NCBI GenBank assembly: GCA_023415775.1
Contig: JAEZJM010000021.1
Location: 371,934 to 435,933, forward strand
DNA: 64,000 nt
Source: Bacillota bacterium
GTDB taxonomy: Bacteria > Bacillota > Negativicutes > Sporomusales > UBA7701
Direction of reading: 5' to 3'
This document shows positions 26,302 to 35,184 of the stretch, piece by piece. Position 1 is the stretch's first letter, and each line of letters begins with the position of its first letter. Made by a program: the position numbers and the translations under genes. The notes below the pieces were generated by a model. The model searched no databases. It was not told where the DNA came from and was given only the letters and a program-made list of their open reading frames with translations.

Positions 26302-28197
26302 ATGAACGACGATTTTCTGCCGATATCCAAAGCGGATATGGAAAAACGCGGCTGGGACAGGCTCGATTTTCTGTTCGTCAGCGGCGATGCCTATGTAGAC
26401 CACCCCAGCTTCGGCCCGGCGATTATCGGCAGGCTGCTGGAGAGGTCGGGCTGGCGCGTGGGCATCATCGCCCAGCCCGACTGGCGGTCGACCGACGCCT
26501 TCAAGGTTCTCGGCAAGCCGCGCCTGGCGGTGCTCGTTTCGGCCGGCAACCTCGATTCGATGTTGAATAAGTATACCGCCGCCCGGCGGTTCCGCTCGGA
26601 CGACGATTATTCGCCCGGCGGCCGGGCCGGCCTCCGCCCGGAGCGGGCCACCCTGGTGTACGCCAGCCGCATCCGCGAGCTGTGGAAGGATGTGCCGCTC
26701 GTCATCGGCGGCATCGAGGCCAGCCTCAGGCGGTTTGCACATTACGATTACTGGTCGGACAGCGTGCGCCGCTCCATCCTTGTCGACAGCAAGGCCGATA
26801 TGTTGGTTTACGGCATGGGGGAGAAGCAGGTCAAGGAGCTCGCCGCCCAGTTGGCCGCAGGCATCCCGGTGGCCGCCATCCGCGATGTGAAGGGCACCTG
26901 CTATCGGGCGGCCTCTCTCGACCATCTGTGGAATTATGTGCAAATCCCCGCGTTCGAGGCGGTCAGCGCCAGCAAGCAAGATTTCGCCGCCGCCTTTAAG
27001 CTGCAGTACGACGAACAGGATCCCATCCGCGGCAAAACGCTGGTCCAGCCCCACGGCGGCGAGTACGTGGTGCAGAATCCACCGGCCGACCCGCTGACGA
27101 CCGTCGAGATGGACGAAATCTATGACCTGCCTTATAGGCGGACGTTTCACCCGGTATATGAAGCGGCCGGCGGCGTCCCTGCCATCCAGGAGGTAAAGTT
27201 CAGCCTGGTCAGCCACCGGGGCTGTTTCGGCGGCTGCTCGTTCTGCGCCATCGTCTCCCACCAGGGGCGGATAATCCAGACCCGCAGCGCGGAATCGATC
27301 CTGCGCGAGGCGGCGCTATTGACCGAGTTGCCTGATTTCAAGGGCTATATTCACGATGTGGGCGGGCCGACCGCCAATTTCCGCTTGCCCGCCTGTCGGT
27401 TTCAGGCCGAGCGCGGCGCGTGCAAGGACCGCCGTTGCCTCCATCCCGAGCCGTGCGCCAACCTCGACGCCGGACACGGCGATTATCTGTCTCTCCTCAA
27501 GTCGCTCAGACAGCTGCCGAAGGTGAAGAAGGTCTTCATTCGCTCGGGCATCCGCTACGACTATCTGCTGGCTGAAGGCGGCGACGAGTTCCTCCGCGAG
27601 CTTTGCCAGCACCATGTCAGCGGCCAGCTGAAGGTCGCCCCCGAGCATATCGCCCCCAAGGTTACCCGCCTGATGGGCAAGCCGGGCAAGGAGGTATACC
27701 TACGGTTCGCGGACGCCTTCCGCCGGATGAACGCCACGCTGGGCAAGGAGCAGTATCTCGTGCCTTACCTGATGTCGAGCCATCCCGGCTCCGGCCTGCG
27801 GGAGGCGGTCGAATTGGCCGAGTTCCTGCGGGACATGGGCTATCATCCCGAGCAGGTCCAAGATTTCATTCCCACCCCCGGCAGCCTTTCCACTTGTATG
27901 TACTACACCGGTCTCCACCCGCTGACCGGGGAGAAGGTGTATGTTGCCAAGGACCCGCGCGAAAAGCGGCTGCAACGGGCCCTCCTGCAGTACCGCGACC
28001 CGAAGAACTATCCGCTGGTGCTGGAGGCTCTGACGAAGGCCGGTCGCCAGGACCTTATCGGCTTCGACGACAAGTGTCTTATCAAACCGCCCCGCCAGCC
28101 AGGGCGGCCGAAAGGGCCGCCGGCGAAGAAGGCCCGCACCCTGCCGCCCGGCCGCGGCAAGGGTAAACAGGAAACGAAAAGAGCCAGGGTACGCTGA
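26302..28197 (+). CDS. YgiQ family radical SAM protein
   Basis: A large radical SAM protein of the YgiQ/UPF0313 type with 631 aa; the reaction is not known. The N-terminal half resembles a B12-binding-like domain. The iron-sulfur motif CFGGCSFC (CxxxCxxC) lies near residue 306. A further Cys cluster (CRFQAERGACKDRRCLHPEPC) lies near residue 370. The C-terminus is basic and Pro-rich, as is common in the family. It has its own ribosome site and ends at a strong bidirectional terminator. Confidence 0.9.
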   Translation: MNDDFLPISKADMEKRGWDRLDFLFVSGDAYVDHPSFGPAIIGRLLERSGWRVGIIAQPDWRSTDAFKVLGKPRLAVLVSAGNLDSMLNKYTAARRFRSDDDYSPGGRAGLRPERATLVYASRIRELWKDVPLVIGGIEASLRRFAHYDYWSDSVRRSILVDSKADMLVYGMGEKQVKELAAQLAAGIPVAAIRDVKGTCYRAASLDHLWNYVQIPAFEAVSASKQDFAAAFKLQYDEQDPIRGKTLVQPHGGEYVVQNPPADPLTTVEMDEIYDLPYRRTFHPVYEAAGGVPAIQEVKFSLVSHRGCFGGCSFCAIVSHQGRIIQTRSAESILREAALLTELPDFKGYIHDVGGPTANFRLPACRFQAERGACKDRRCLHPEPCANLDAGHGDYLSLLKSLRQLPKVKKVFIRSGIRYDYLLAEGGDEFLRELCQHHVSGQLKVAPEHIAPKVTRLMGKPGKEVYLRFADAFRRMNATLGKEQYLVPYLMSSHPGSGLREAVELAEFLRDMGYHPEQVQDFIPTPGSLSTCMYYTGLHPLTGEKVYVAKDPREKRLQRALLQYRDPKNYPLVLEALTKAGRQDLIGFDDKCLIKPPRQPGRPKGPPAKKARTLPPGRGKGKQETKRARVR

Positions 28198-28216
28198 CCC
28201 TGGCTCTTCGCTTTAT
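28186..28216. terminator. bidirectional terminator between convergent genes
   Basis: GAGCCAGGGT and ACCCTGGCTC form a perfect 10-bp stem with flanking A and T runs. It lies between the YgiQ gene and the minus-strand membrane protein gene. Confidence 0.85.
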
Positions 28217-28225
28217 TGCGTATGT

Positions 28226-28636
28226 CTATTTTTTTGCGTCGTCTGCCGCCGGCGGATAAAAGACGGCGCGGCTTTTGGCGGAGAGCAGGCATATGGCCGA
28301 CAGTCCGTAGAGCACGACGGTGATCATGCCTTCGAGCAGGTTGATGTATAGCATCACAAGCCCGCCCTGGACTACCATGATAATCGAGATGGCGAGCGTA
28401 AGGAAACGCGCTTTGCGGTTGACCTTGAGCAGGCCGAACGTCGCAAGGCTATAAAGGATCGCGGCGATCACATGGAAGGGCGCATTGGTCATATTTTGCT
28501 GACCGAGTAAGGAGCCCAGAGCGAAAATATTGGCAAAGGCCTGCAGAGCCATGAGTAAGGCGACGGCAATTATCCCCCCAGTCAGTCTGGGGTCGAAAAA
28601 CCTGAACCAGAAGGGTCGGTACTGCACGGCAACCAC
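28226..28636 (-). CDS. four-helix integral membrane protein (136 aa)
   Basis: I do not recognise a named family. Four hydrophobic segments are visible at about residues 17-45, 52-70, 76-98 and 101-118, joined by short basic loops. GTG at 28636 has AAAGG close upstream; GTG at 28627 is an alternative. It converges on the YgiQ gene and diverges from the gene at 28733. Confidence 0.6.
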   Translation of the reverse strand: MVAVQYRPFWFRFFDPRLTGGIIAVALLMALQAFANIFALGSLLGQQNMTNAPFHVIAAILYSLATFGLLKVNRKARFLTLAISIIMVVQGGLVMLYINLLEGMITVVLYGLSAICLLSAKSRAVFYPPAADDAKK

Positions 28637-28732
28637 TGCCTTTCCTGTTTCTTGTCGCCCCTATTATACATTAATTGTGGCGTGGTTGGGAATAACTTTA
28701 ACGCGATTACTTGACGGAGATGGGGGAGAACC

Positions 28733-29128
28733 ATGAGTCACAGCCAGCCGTACCTGCAGGCAGCCTTGCTGTGCGAGGGGGTGACGACCGACAGCGAGGG
28801 CCACCATGACATCCATAACGAATTCACCCAGTACACGATGGGTTATTCCCAGCCCTTCACCATCCTGACCATCTGGCGGGGCGGCGAGAGCGGCGACACC
28901 GGCTGGTACCGGGAGAGAAGCGAAATCGTCGCCCCCGACGGGCGGATAGTGGCGAGCGGCGAGAACGGTCCTTTTACGCTGCCCGACGCCAGCTACCGCC
29001 AGGTGAACAGCCTGCTGTTGGAGGATGTCGATTTCACCCACGACGGCGCCTACGAGGTGCGGGTTACGCTTACCGACTCTCGGGAAAATGTAGTGGCTTC
29101 CGCATCTTATCCGCTGACGGTGGTATAA
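28733..29128 (+). CDS. hypothetical beta-rich protein (131 aa)
   Basis: A soluble protein without signal peptide. It has a beta-sandwich-like pattern: LQAALLCEGVTTDSEG at the start, and DGAYEVRVTLTDSRENVVASASYPLTVV at the end, resembling an Ig-like strand set. It is reminiscent of DUF6941-type proteins, but I cannot confirm this. A GGGGGAG ribosome site precedes the ATG. It is monocistronic. Confidence 0.55.
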   Translation: MSHSQPYLQAALLCEGVTTDSEGHHDIHNEFTQYTMGYSQPFTILTIWRGGESGDTGWYRERSEIVAPDGRIVASGENGPFTLPDASYRQVNSLLLEDVDFTHDGAYEVRVTLTDSRENVVASASYPLTVV

Positions 29129-29239
29129 ATTGCCACCGTTTTCGCCTGCAGCTAGGATTTTTCAGTTGCGCGCCGAATAGATACAGGGTATAGTAATTAA
29201 GGCCCGTAACTAATATTTTATGCGCTGGAGGCACGCTTT

Positions 29240-30271
29240 ATGCGGCGTTATTTACCGCTGCTCCTTATATCGTTCCTGCTCGTGGTTGCTGCGGTGGCCG
29301 GCACCTTCCTGGCCGGCCAGGCAAGCAGGCAGAGCCCGGATAATGTCAAAACTATCGTCGTTTACGCGAGTATCCCGGTCGATCAGGCGGCCGCCCTCGC
29401 CCAGGAGTTCGAAAAAATGGCCGGCGTCCGCGTCAGTATCGTGCCGTTGGCGTCAGCCGACCTGCTTGTCAAGTTAAAGATGGAACAAACCGCCCCGCGG
29501 GCCGATGTCGTCCTGGCGGGCATTGCCACGCTGGACGCGGCCAAACGATCAGGTTTCCTGGCTGCTTATGCCTCGGTCCAGACCGACATCATCCCGACCC
29601 GCTTCAGCGAGGAAAACGACCTGTGGACCGGGCTGTGGTACGACCCTATCGTCTTCGCCGCTAACCGCGATTTCCTCAAAAAACTGCCCCAGCCGCCGGC
29701 AAAATGGGCCGATTTGCCGCAAGCGGCCGGCATCCGCTTTGTTATGACAGATTTTCTCGCCGCCGACGAGGCCGCCAACCTTCTTTATTCGATGGCGGCC
29801 GCCAAGGGAGAGGAAGAGACCCTGGCCTATATGGCCAAGCTTCACCCCGCCATCGCCCAGTACGCCAAATTTCTCGCTACCCCGTCGCGCATGACCGGAC
29901 TCGGCGAGGCCGATATCGCAATAACGGTACAGAGCGAAGCCGTCCGTTATATCAATGACGGGTTCCCGTTGCAGATCATCGTGCCCGCCGACGGCACGGC
30001 GATAAGCATCACCGGCGCCGCATTGACGGCTGGCGCCCCCCAGGCGGCCGAAGCCGGCAGGTTTATCGACTGGCTGACGGGCGACGACGCCCAAAAGGCG
30101 CTGATGAAGAATAAGGTTTTCGTAATTCCCACGCACCCGGAGAACGCTTTCGCCAAAGATAACAACGCCAGGAAGATCATGCCGTTTCCGGCCAAGGCCG
30201 TTCTCTCTCCCGATCAGAAAACCAAACTGCTGGATAAGTGGGTGCAAACGGTGCGCCTCAGCCCACGCTAG
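29240..30271 (+). CDS. extracellular solute-binding protein (type 2 periplasmic fold)
   Basis: A 343-aa binding protein with a signal peptide or lipid-free anchor (about 1-30). The fold resembles iron/thiamine/phosphonate-type binding proteins: IVVYASIPVDQAAALAQEFEKMAGV at the start and a central FSEENDLWTGLWYDPIVFAANRDFL. No permease or ATPase gene is nearby, so it is an orphan. There is no Cys lipobox in the signal region, which would suit a free periplasmic protein in a diderm. The ligand is unknown. rimO starts 17 nt later. Confidence 0.75.
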   Translation: MRRYLPLLLISFLLVVAAVAGTFLAGQASRQSPDNVKTIVVYASIPVDQAAALAQEFEKMAGVRVSIVPLASADLLVKLKMEQTAPRADVVLAGIATLDAAKRSGFLAAYASVQTDIIPTRFSEENDLWTGLWYDPIVFAANRDFLKKLPQPPAKWADLPQAAGIRFVMTDFLAADEAANLLYSMAAAKGEEETLAYMAKLHPAIAQYAKFLATPSRMTGLGEADIAITVQSEAVRYINDGFPLQIIVPADGTAISITGAALTAGAPQAAEAGRFIDWLTGDDAQKALMKNKVFVIPTHPENAFAKDNNARKIMPFPAKAVLSPDQKTKLLDKWVQTVRLSPR

Positions 30272-30288
30272 CGGAAGGGGGAACATTT

Positions 30289-31614
30289 CTGAAAGCAGGA
30301 TTCATCAGCCTCGGTTGCGCGAAGAACCTCGTCGATACCGAGGTTATGCTCGGCCTCCTGGCCGCGCGCCAGATAGAAATAACCGACGATCCGGGCGAAG
30401 CCGAGATCATAATCGTCAATACCTGCAGCTTCATCGACGCCGCCAAGGAGGAGTCGGTCGCCACAATCTTGCAGGCGGCCGAATACAAGCGGGACGGCGA
30501 TTGCCGGGCGCTGATCGTCGCCGGCTGCCTCGGCCAGCGCTACCGTCAGGAGCTTCTGGACGAACTGCCGGAGGTAGACGCCGTTGTCGGCACCGGCGCC
30601 TGGCACCGTATCGGCGAGGCGATCGACGCCGCTCTCGCCGGCCGCCGCGTCGTAATCGCCGGCGACAGCGAAACGATCTACGATCATACTATGCCCCGGC
30701 TGGTAACCACACCGGCATACAGTAGCTATGTCAAAATCGCCGAGGGCTGCAGCAACTGCTGCTCTTACTGCGTAATCCCCCGGCTGCGCGGCAAGTTCCG
30801 CAGCCGTCCGATCGAGTCGGTGGTCGCGGAGGTCGAACGCCTTGTCGCCCAGGGAGCGAAGGAAATCAGCCTCATCGCCCAGGACACGACCAGCTATGGC
30901 AGCGATCTGTACGGTCAGCCCCGCCTCGCCGAGCTTCTGCGTGCGCTCGTCAAGGTGGAAGGGCTGGTGTGGCTGCGGCTGCTGTACTGCTACCCGCGTT
31001 ACTTCAGCGACGAATTGATCGAGCTCATCGCTACCGAACCGAAAATCTGCAAATACGTCGATCTGCCCCTCCAGCACGCCCACGACGATATTCTCGCCGC
31101 GATGAACCGCCGCGACAGCCGCGCCGACATCGAGCGGCTGCTGGCGAAGATCCGCGCCGCCATTCCCGGCGTCGCCATCCGCACTTCGTTCATTGTCGGC
31201 TTCCCCGGCGAGACCGAGGAACACTTCGCCGCCCTCCGCGACTTCATGACCGCGCAGCGGTTCGACCATGTCGGCGTTTTTACGTACTCGCAGGAGGACG
31301 ACACCGTCGCCGGCCGGCGCCCCGACCAGGTCGCCGACGAAGTCAAACAGGAACGCTACCACGCGCTCATGGCCATCCAGGCTAAGATTTCCGAAGAGAT
31401 CGGCTCCGCCCTTGCCGGCCAGGTGCTTGACGTGCTGGTGGAAGGGGTGGAGGAGGACGGGGTGGCCTGCGGCCGGTCTTACCGCGAGGCCCCCGATGTC
31501 GACGGGCGCGTCTATGTGGAGAACGCCGCCGCAGGTCCGGGGGAATTCGTAAAGGCCCGTGTTGTCCAGGGCTTCGCTTACGATCTGCTGGCAGAGCGAA
31601 CCGAAGAAGAATAA
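30289..31614 (+). CDS. rimO: ribosomal protein S12 methylthiotransferase RimO
   Basis: A radical SAM enzyme that methylthiolates an Asp of ribosomal protein S12. Family similarity begins at KAGFISLGCAKNLVDTEVM. The only plausible codon with a ribosome site (GGAAGGGGG, 8 nt upstream) is CTG at 30289, giving 441 aa; this is a rare start. Three Cys of the N-terminal UPF0004 domain are in CAKN, NTCSFID and AGCLGQR. The radical SAM motif is CSNCCSYC. A C-terminal TRAM domain covers about 375-440. Confidence 0.92.
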   Translation: MKAGFISLGCAKNLVDTEVMLGLLAARQIEITDDPGEAEIIIVNTCSFIDAAKEESVATILQAAEYKRDGDCRALIVAGCLGQRYRQELLDELPEVDAVVGTGAWHRIGEAIDAALAGRRVVIAGDSETIYDHTMPRLVTTPAYSSYVKIAEGCSNCCSYCVIPRLRGKFRSRPIESVVAEVERLVAQGAKEISLIAQDTTSYGSDLYGQPRLAELLRALVKVEGLVWLRLLYCYPRYFSDELIELIATEPKICKYVDLPLQHAHDDILAAMNRRDSRADIERLLAKIRAAIPGVAIRTSFIVGFPGETEEHFAALRDFMTAQRFDHVGVFTYSQEDDTVAGRRPDQVADEVKQERYHALMAIQAKISEEIGSALAGQVLDVLVEGVEEDGVACGRSYREAPDVDGRVYVENAAAGPGEFVKARVVQGFAYDLLAERTEEE

Positions 31615-31642
31615 ATGCCGGATGTCTTTTCGAAATGTTATT

Positions 31643-31765
31643 GGCCCGTTCATGACCCCCAGATGCTTGGCGGACCGAGGAAGCAAGCGGAGACAGTACT
31701 GCACGCAGTACGGCGAAGCGAGCCGAAGACGGACCGGCAACGCATCTGGGGGTTTATCAACGGCC
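31643..31765. repeat. palindromic intergenic repeat, copy B
   Basis: The ends are inverted: ACCCCCAGATGC (31655-31666) matches GCATCTGGGGGT (31742-31753), with GGCC and GTT outside on both sides. The centre is a perfect GTACTGC-2 nt-GCAGTAC. The overall plan matches copies A and C. It lies between rimO and cinA. Confidence 0.6.
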
Positions 31766-31844
31766 TACATGCACTTTTATTTTCTTGTATTCAGAAAAGG
31801 AATCGCGGAAAAAAACCGCGAAGCAATCATACGGGGTGATTATT

Positions 31845-33098
31845 ATGATAGTGGAAATCGTCAGCACGGGAACGGAGCTGCTCCTCGGGCAGATCGTCAA
31901 TACAAACGCGCCGTATATGGCCAGACGGCTTAACGAGATCGGGTTCGATGTTCTCTTCCAGTCCACGGTCGGCGACAACAGGGTGCGCATGGCCCAGGTG
32001 CTGTCGGCTGCGCTTGCCAGAGCGGACGTCGTCATCACCACCGGCGGCCTCGGTCCCACCCAGGGCGACATCACAAAAGAGGTTACCGCCGAACTGCTGG
32101 GACGACCCATGTACCTTCACGCTCCCAGCCTCGAGAACATAAAAAGCTTCTTCGCCTCCCGCCGCCTTACCATGACCGACAACAATATCCGTCAGGCCAT
32201 GATCCCCGAGGGGGCGATCGTCCTCGACAATGCGCGGGGCACCGCTCCCGGCGTGGTGATCGCAACCGACAGGAATACCGTCATCCACCTGCCGGGCCCG
32301 CCCCACGAGATGGAGCACATGCTTGAGAATGCCGTAATCCCTTACCTCAGCGAGCGTTTCGGCCTCCAGGGGACCATCCTCTCCAAAGTTCTGCGCACCT
32401 TCGGCCTCGGTGAGTCGTCGCTCGAAGAACGCATCAAGGACTATATCAAAAATCAGGGCAACCCGACCATCGCCCTGCTGGCCAGGAACGCCGAAATCCA
32501 TGTGCGGCTGACGGCCAAAGCCTCGTCGGACGCGGAAGCCAAGGCGCTGATCGCCGACCTTGAGCGGCAGCTGCGCGAGCGCGTCGGCGAATACGTTTTC
32601 GGCGAGGACGAAGACACGCTCGAGGCTGTCATTGGCCGCTACCTCACCGCGAAGAACCTGACGCTCTCCTTGGCCGAGTCGTGCACCGGCGGCCTCGTTA
32701 CCAGCAGGATCACCGATGTGCCCGGCAGCTCCGCATATCTTGCCGGCTCAGTGGTATGCTACAGTAATGACGTCAAAACGGCCGCTGTCGGCGTGCCGGC
32801 CGAGACCATCGCCGCCCACGGCGCTGTCAGCGCCGAGACCGCCAAGGCCATGGCCGAGGGCATACGGGCCCGTTTCGGGACCGACCTCGGCGTGGGTATT
32901 ACCGGCATCGCCGGCCCCGGCGGCGCCGTGCCGGGTAAGCCTGTCGGCCTCGTTTATATCGCCGTAACCGGGCCGGCGGGCACCAGTTGTTTCGAACACA
33001 CCTTTACCGGCGTCTCCGGCCAGCGCTCATTCATCAAGCACCGCACGGCGCTGGCGGCGCTGAATCATCTGCGTCAGTATATCGTCGGCGCTTTATAA
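31845..33098 (+). CDS. cinA: CinA family protein (competence/damage-inducible, PncC domain)
   Basis: A protein of 417 aa with an N-terminal MoCF-type pyrophosphatase domain (about 1-170: ELLLGQIVNTNAPYMAR, GGLGPTQGDITKE). The C-terminal domain is nicotinamide-nucleotide amidase (about 260-415: SLAESCTGGLVTSRITDVPGSS). ATG at 31845 follows GGGGTGAT. The pairing points to clearance of damaged pyridine nucleotides. The gene often precedes recA in Firmicutes; here a helicase and L31 lie between. Confidence 0.94.
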   Translation: MIVEIVSTGTELLLGQIVNTNAPYMARRLNEIGFDVLFQSTVGDNRVRMAQVLSAALARADVVITTGGLGPTQGDITKEVTAELLGRPMYLHAPSLENIKSFFASRRLTMTDNNIRQAMIPEGAIVLDNARGTAPGVVIATDRNTVIHLPGPPHEMEHMLENAVIPYLSERFGLQGTILSKVLRTFGLGESSLEERIKDYIKNQGNPTIALLARNAEIHVRLTAKASSDAEAKALIADLERQLRERVGEYVFGEDEDTLEAVIGRYLTAKNLTLSLAESCTGGLVTSRITDVPGSSAYLAGSVVCYSNDVKTAAVGVPAETIAAHGAVSAETAKAMAEGIRARFGTDLGVGITGIAGPGGAVPGKPVGLVYIAVTGPAGTSCFEHTFTGVSGQRSFIKHRTALAALNHLRQYIVGAL

Positions 33099-33153
33099 CC
33101 GGTGCCGGCATCGCCATAATAACCACCATCTACATATTAGGAGGAAAGCATCC

Positions 33154-34734
33154 TTGAAACACAGTACCGAATCAGGCTTCTTCGGCGGCATCCAGCTAAG
33201 CAAAAAAATCCTTGCCGCCATCACCGAGATGGGCTTCGAGGAGCCCTCGCCCATCCAGACCCAGACCATCCCCCTCGTTGCCTCCGGTCGCGACGTCCTC
33301 GGCCAGGCCCAGACCGGCACCGGCAAAACGGCTGCCTTCGGCATCCCGATCATGGAAAAACTCAACCCCGACAGCCGTCAGGTGCAGGCGCTCGTCCTCA
33401 CCCCGACCCGCGAACTGGCCAACCAGGTCGCCGAGGAACTGGCCAAAATCGGCAAGTTTCGCCGCATCAAGGCCCTGCCGGTGTATGGCGGCCAGCCGAT
33501 CGACAGACAGATCAGGGCTCTCAAGTTCGGTGTCCAGGTGGTCATCGGCACCCCGGGTCGCCTGCTCGACCATATCCGCCGCGGCACAATCAAACTGGGC
33601 CATGTGCAGACACTGGTGCTCGACGAAGCCGACGAAATGCTCGATATGGGCTTTATCGACGATATCGAGGACATACTGAAGGCTGTTCCCGGTGAACGCC
33701 AGACGCTCCTGTTCTCGGCCACCATGCCGCTGCCGATCAAAGCCCTCGCCAACCGCTACATGCGCTCCCCTGTGGAGGTGTCGGTAAGCCGCGAGAATAT
33801 CACCGTTCCCCTCATCGACCAGTTTTACTACGAAACGCGCGACCGCCTCGACGGCTTGTGCCGTGTGCTGGAGACGGAGACGAGCGCCCGGGCGATCGTC
33901 TTTTGCCGCACTAAGAAAGGCGTCGATGAGCTGTCGTCCTCCCTGCAGGCAAGGGGCTTCATGGCCGACGGCCTCCACGGCGACCTGACCCAGTCGCAGC
34001 GTGACCGGGTAATGAAGAAATTCCGCGACAACCAGTTGGAGATCCTCGTCGCCACAGATGTCGCGGCCCGTGGCCTCGATATCGAACATGTCTCCCATGT
34101 CATCAACTACGACATCCCCCAGGACCCCGAATCCTACGTCCACCGCATCGGCCGCACGGGTCGGGCGGGACGGAAGGGGGTCGCGATCACATTCATCGAG
34201 CCGCGGGAATTCCGCCAGCTCAAAGAGATCGAAAAACTCACCAAAACTCGCATAATCCGCAATCAGCTGCCTTCCTCGGCCGATATCCTCGACCGGCAGC
34301 GGGAAGCGCTTAAAGGCCGTCTCGTCTATGTTATTGAACAGGGCAACTACACCGCTTACCACGATGTGGTCGCCGACCTGGCCGCCGACTACGACGGCCT
34401 CGATATCGCCGCCGCCGCTCTCAAACTGCTGCTCGAAGGCTTCCGGGAAAAGAACGACGAACGGCCGTCCTTCGCCGACACCGGCGGGAAAAAGGGCATG
34501 GTCCGCCTGTTCGTCAACATCGGTCGCGCCCAGAAGATCCGCCCCGAGGATATCGTCCGCACCTTCGCCGAAGAGGCCGACCTCACCGGTAACGTTATCG
34601 GCGCCATCGACATCTACGACAAGTTCACCTTCGTGGAGGTGCCGGCGGATATGGCCGAACGCGTCGTGGCCGCTATGCACAAGAATACCATCAAGGGCTA
34701 CAAGATAAACGTCGAACCCGCGAAAGCAAGATAA
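33154..34734 (+). CDS. DEAD-box RNA helicase with DbpA-type RNA-binding domain
   Basis: An ATP-dependent RNA helicase of 526 aa. Motifs in order: Q motif region PSPIQTQTIP, Walker A AQTGTGKTAAF, PTRELANQ, DEAD (VLDEADEMLDMGF), SAT, ARGLDIEHVSHVINYDIP and HRIGRTGRAG. The C-terminal domain (about 445-520) with MVRLFVNIGRAQKIRPEDIV is the DbpA-like RNA-binding domain. A role in ribosome assembly or RNA remodelling is inferred from the family. TTG start at 33154 after AGGAGG. Confidence 0.93.
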   Translation: MKHSTESGFFGGIQLSKKILAAITEMGFEEPSPIQTQTIPLVASGRDVLGQAQTGTGKTAAFGIPIMEKLNPDSRQVQALVLTPTRELANQVAEELAKIGKFRRIKALPVYGGQPIDRQIRALKFGVQVVIGTPGRLLDHIRRGTIKLGHVQTLVLDEADEMLDMGFIDDIEDILKAVPGERQTLLFSATMPLPIKALANRYMRSPVEVSVSRENITVPLIDQFYYETRDRLDGLCRVLETETSARAIVFCRTKKGVDELSSSLQARGFMADGLHGDLTQSQRDRVMKKFRDNQLEILVATDVAARGLDIEHVSHVINYDIPQDPESYVHRIGRTGRAGRKGVAITFIEPREFRQLKEIEKLTKTRIIRNQLPSSADILDRQREALKGRLVYVIEQGNYTAYHDVVADLAADYDGLDIAAAALKLLLEGFREKNDERPSFADTGGKKGMVRLFVNIGRAQKIRPEDIVRTFAEEADLTGNVIGAIDIYDKFTFVEVPADMAERVVAAMHKNTIKGYKINVEPAKAR

Positions 34735-34735
34735 A

Positions 34736-34766
34736 AAAACGGAGGGCTTCTGCCCTCCGTTTTTGG
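34736..34766. terminator. bidirectional terminator between the helicase gene and rpmE
   Basis: AAAACGGAGGGC and GCCCTCCGTTTT form a perfect stem with a 4-nt loop and T runs on both strands. Confidence 0.9.
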
Positions 34767-34771
34767 CGATT

Positions 34772-34990
34772 TTACAGTTCCTTTTTGTCGAGACCGTACT
34801 TTTTCGTGAACCGTTCCAGCCGGCCGGTCGTATCCACTATCTTCTGCACCCCGGTGAAGAAGGGGTGGCATTTCGAGCAAACGTCAACCTTAAGGGCCTT
34901 CTTCGTCGAGCCGGAAACGAAGCTGCTGCCGCAGGCACAGGTGATCGTTGCCTGGTGGAACTGTGGGTGGATTTTTTCCTTCAACGCCAA
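34772..34990 (-). CDS. rpmE: 50S ribosomal protein L31 (zinc-binding type)
   Basis: A 72-aa L31 beginning LKEKIHPQFHQATITCACGS, with the second Cys pair in VDVCSKCHPFFTG, so it keeps the zinc-binding Cys residues. TTG start at 34990, preceded by AGGAGGATT. It is convergent with the helicase gene and divergent from recA. Confidence 0.96.
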   Translation of the reverse strand: MALKEKIHPQFHQATITCACGSSFVSGSTKKALKVDVCSKCHPFFTGVQKIVDTTGRLERFTKKYGLDKKEL

Positions 34991-35123
34991 ATCCTCCTTG
35001 AGAATAATTTCATAAGCACAAATATTCGCCTAATTCTAAATAGTTCCTGCCGCAGATGGAGATTTTCCCCATATTATCTTGGCTATTATCTTCGTACGCG
35101 CCAGACGACAAATATTTTCATTG

Positions 35124-35153
35124 TTGACAGACCGAACAGGCGTTTGGTAAAAT
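35124..35153 (+). promoter_or_regulatory. recA promoter with LexA box
   Basis: TTGACA (35124-35129) and TAAAAT (35148-35153) are separated by 18 nt. Between them, CGAACAGGCGTTTG (35133-35146) exactly fits the Gram-positive LexA/DinR consensus CGAACRNRYGTTYG. recA is therefore expected to be SOS-controlled. Confidence 0.85.
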
Positions 35154-35184
35154 AAGTCTAGAAATTGTATGGGAGGACAAGCAT

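Noticed and set aside
31785..31845. Longer CinA start at 31785
   Set aside because: The extra 20 residues are unlike CinA, and ATG 31845 has the good ribosome site.
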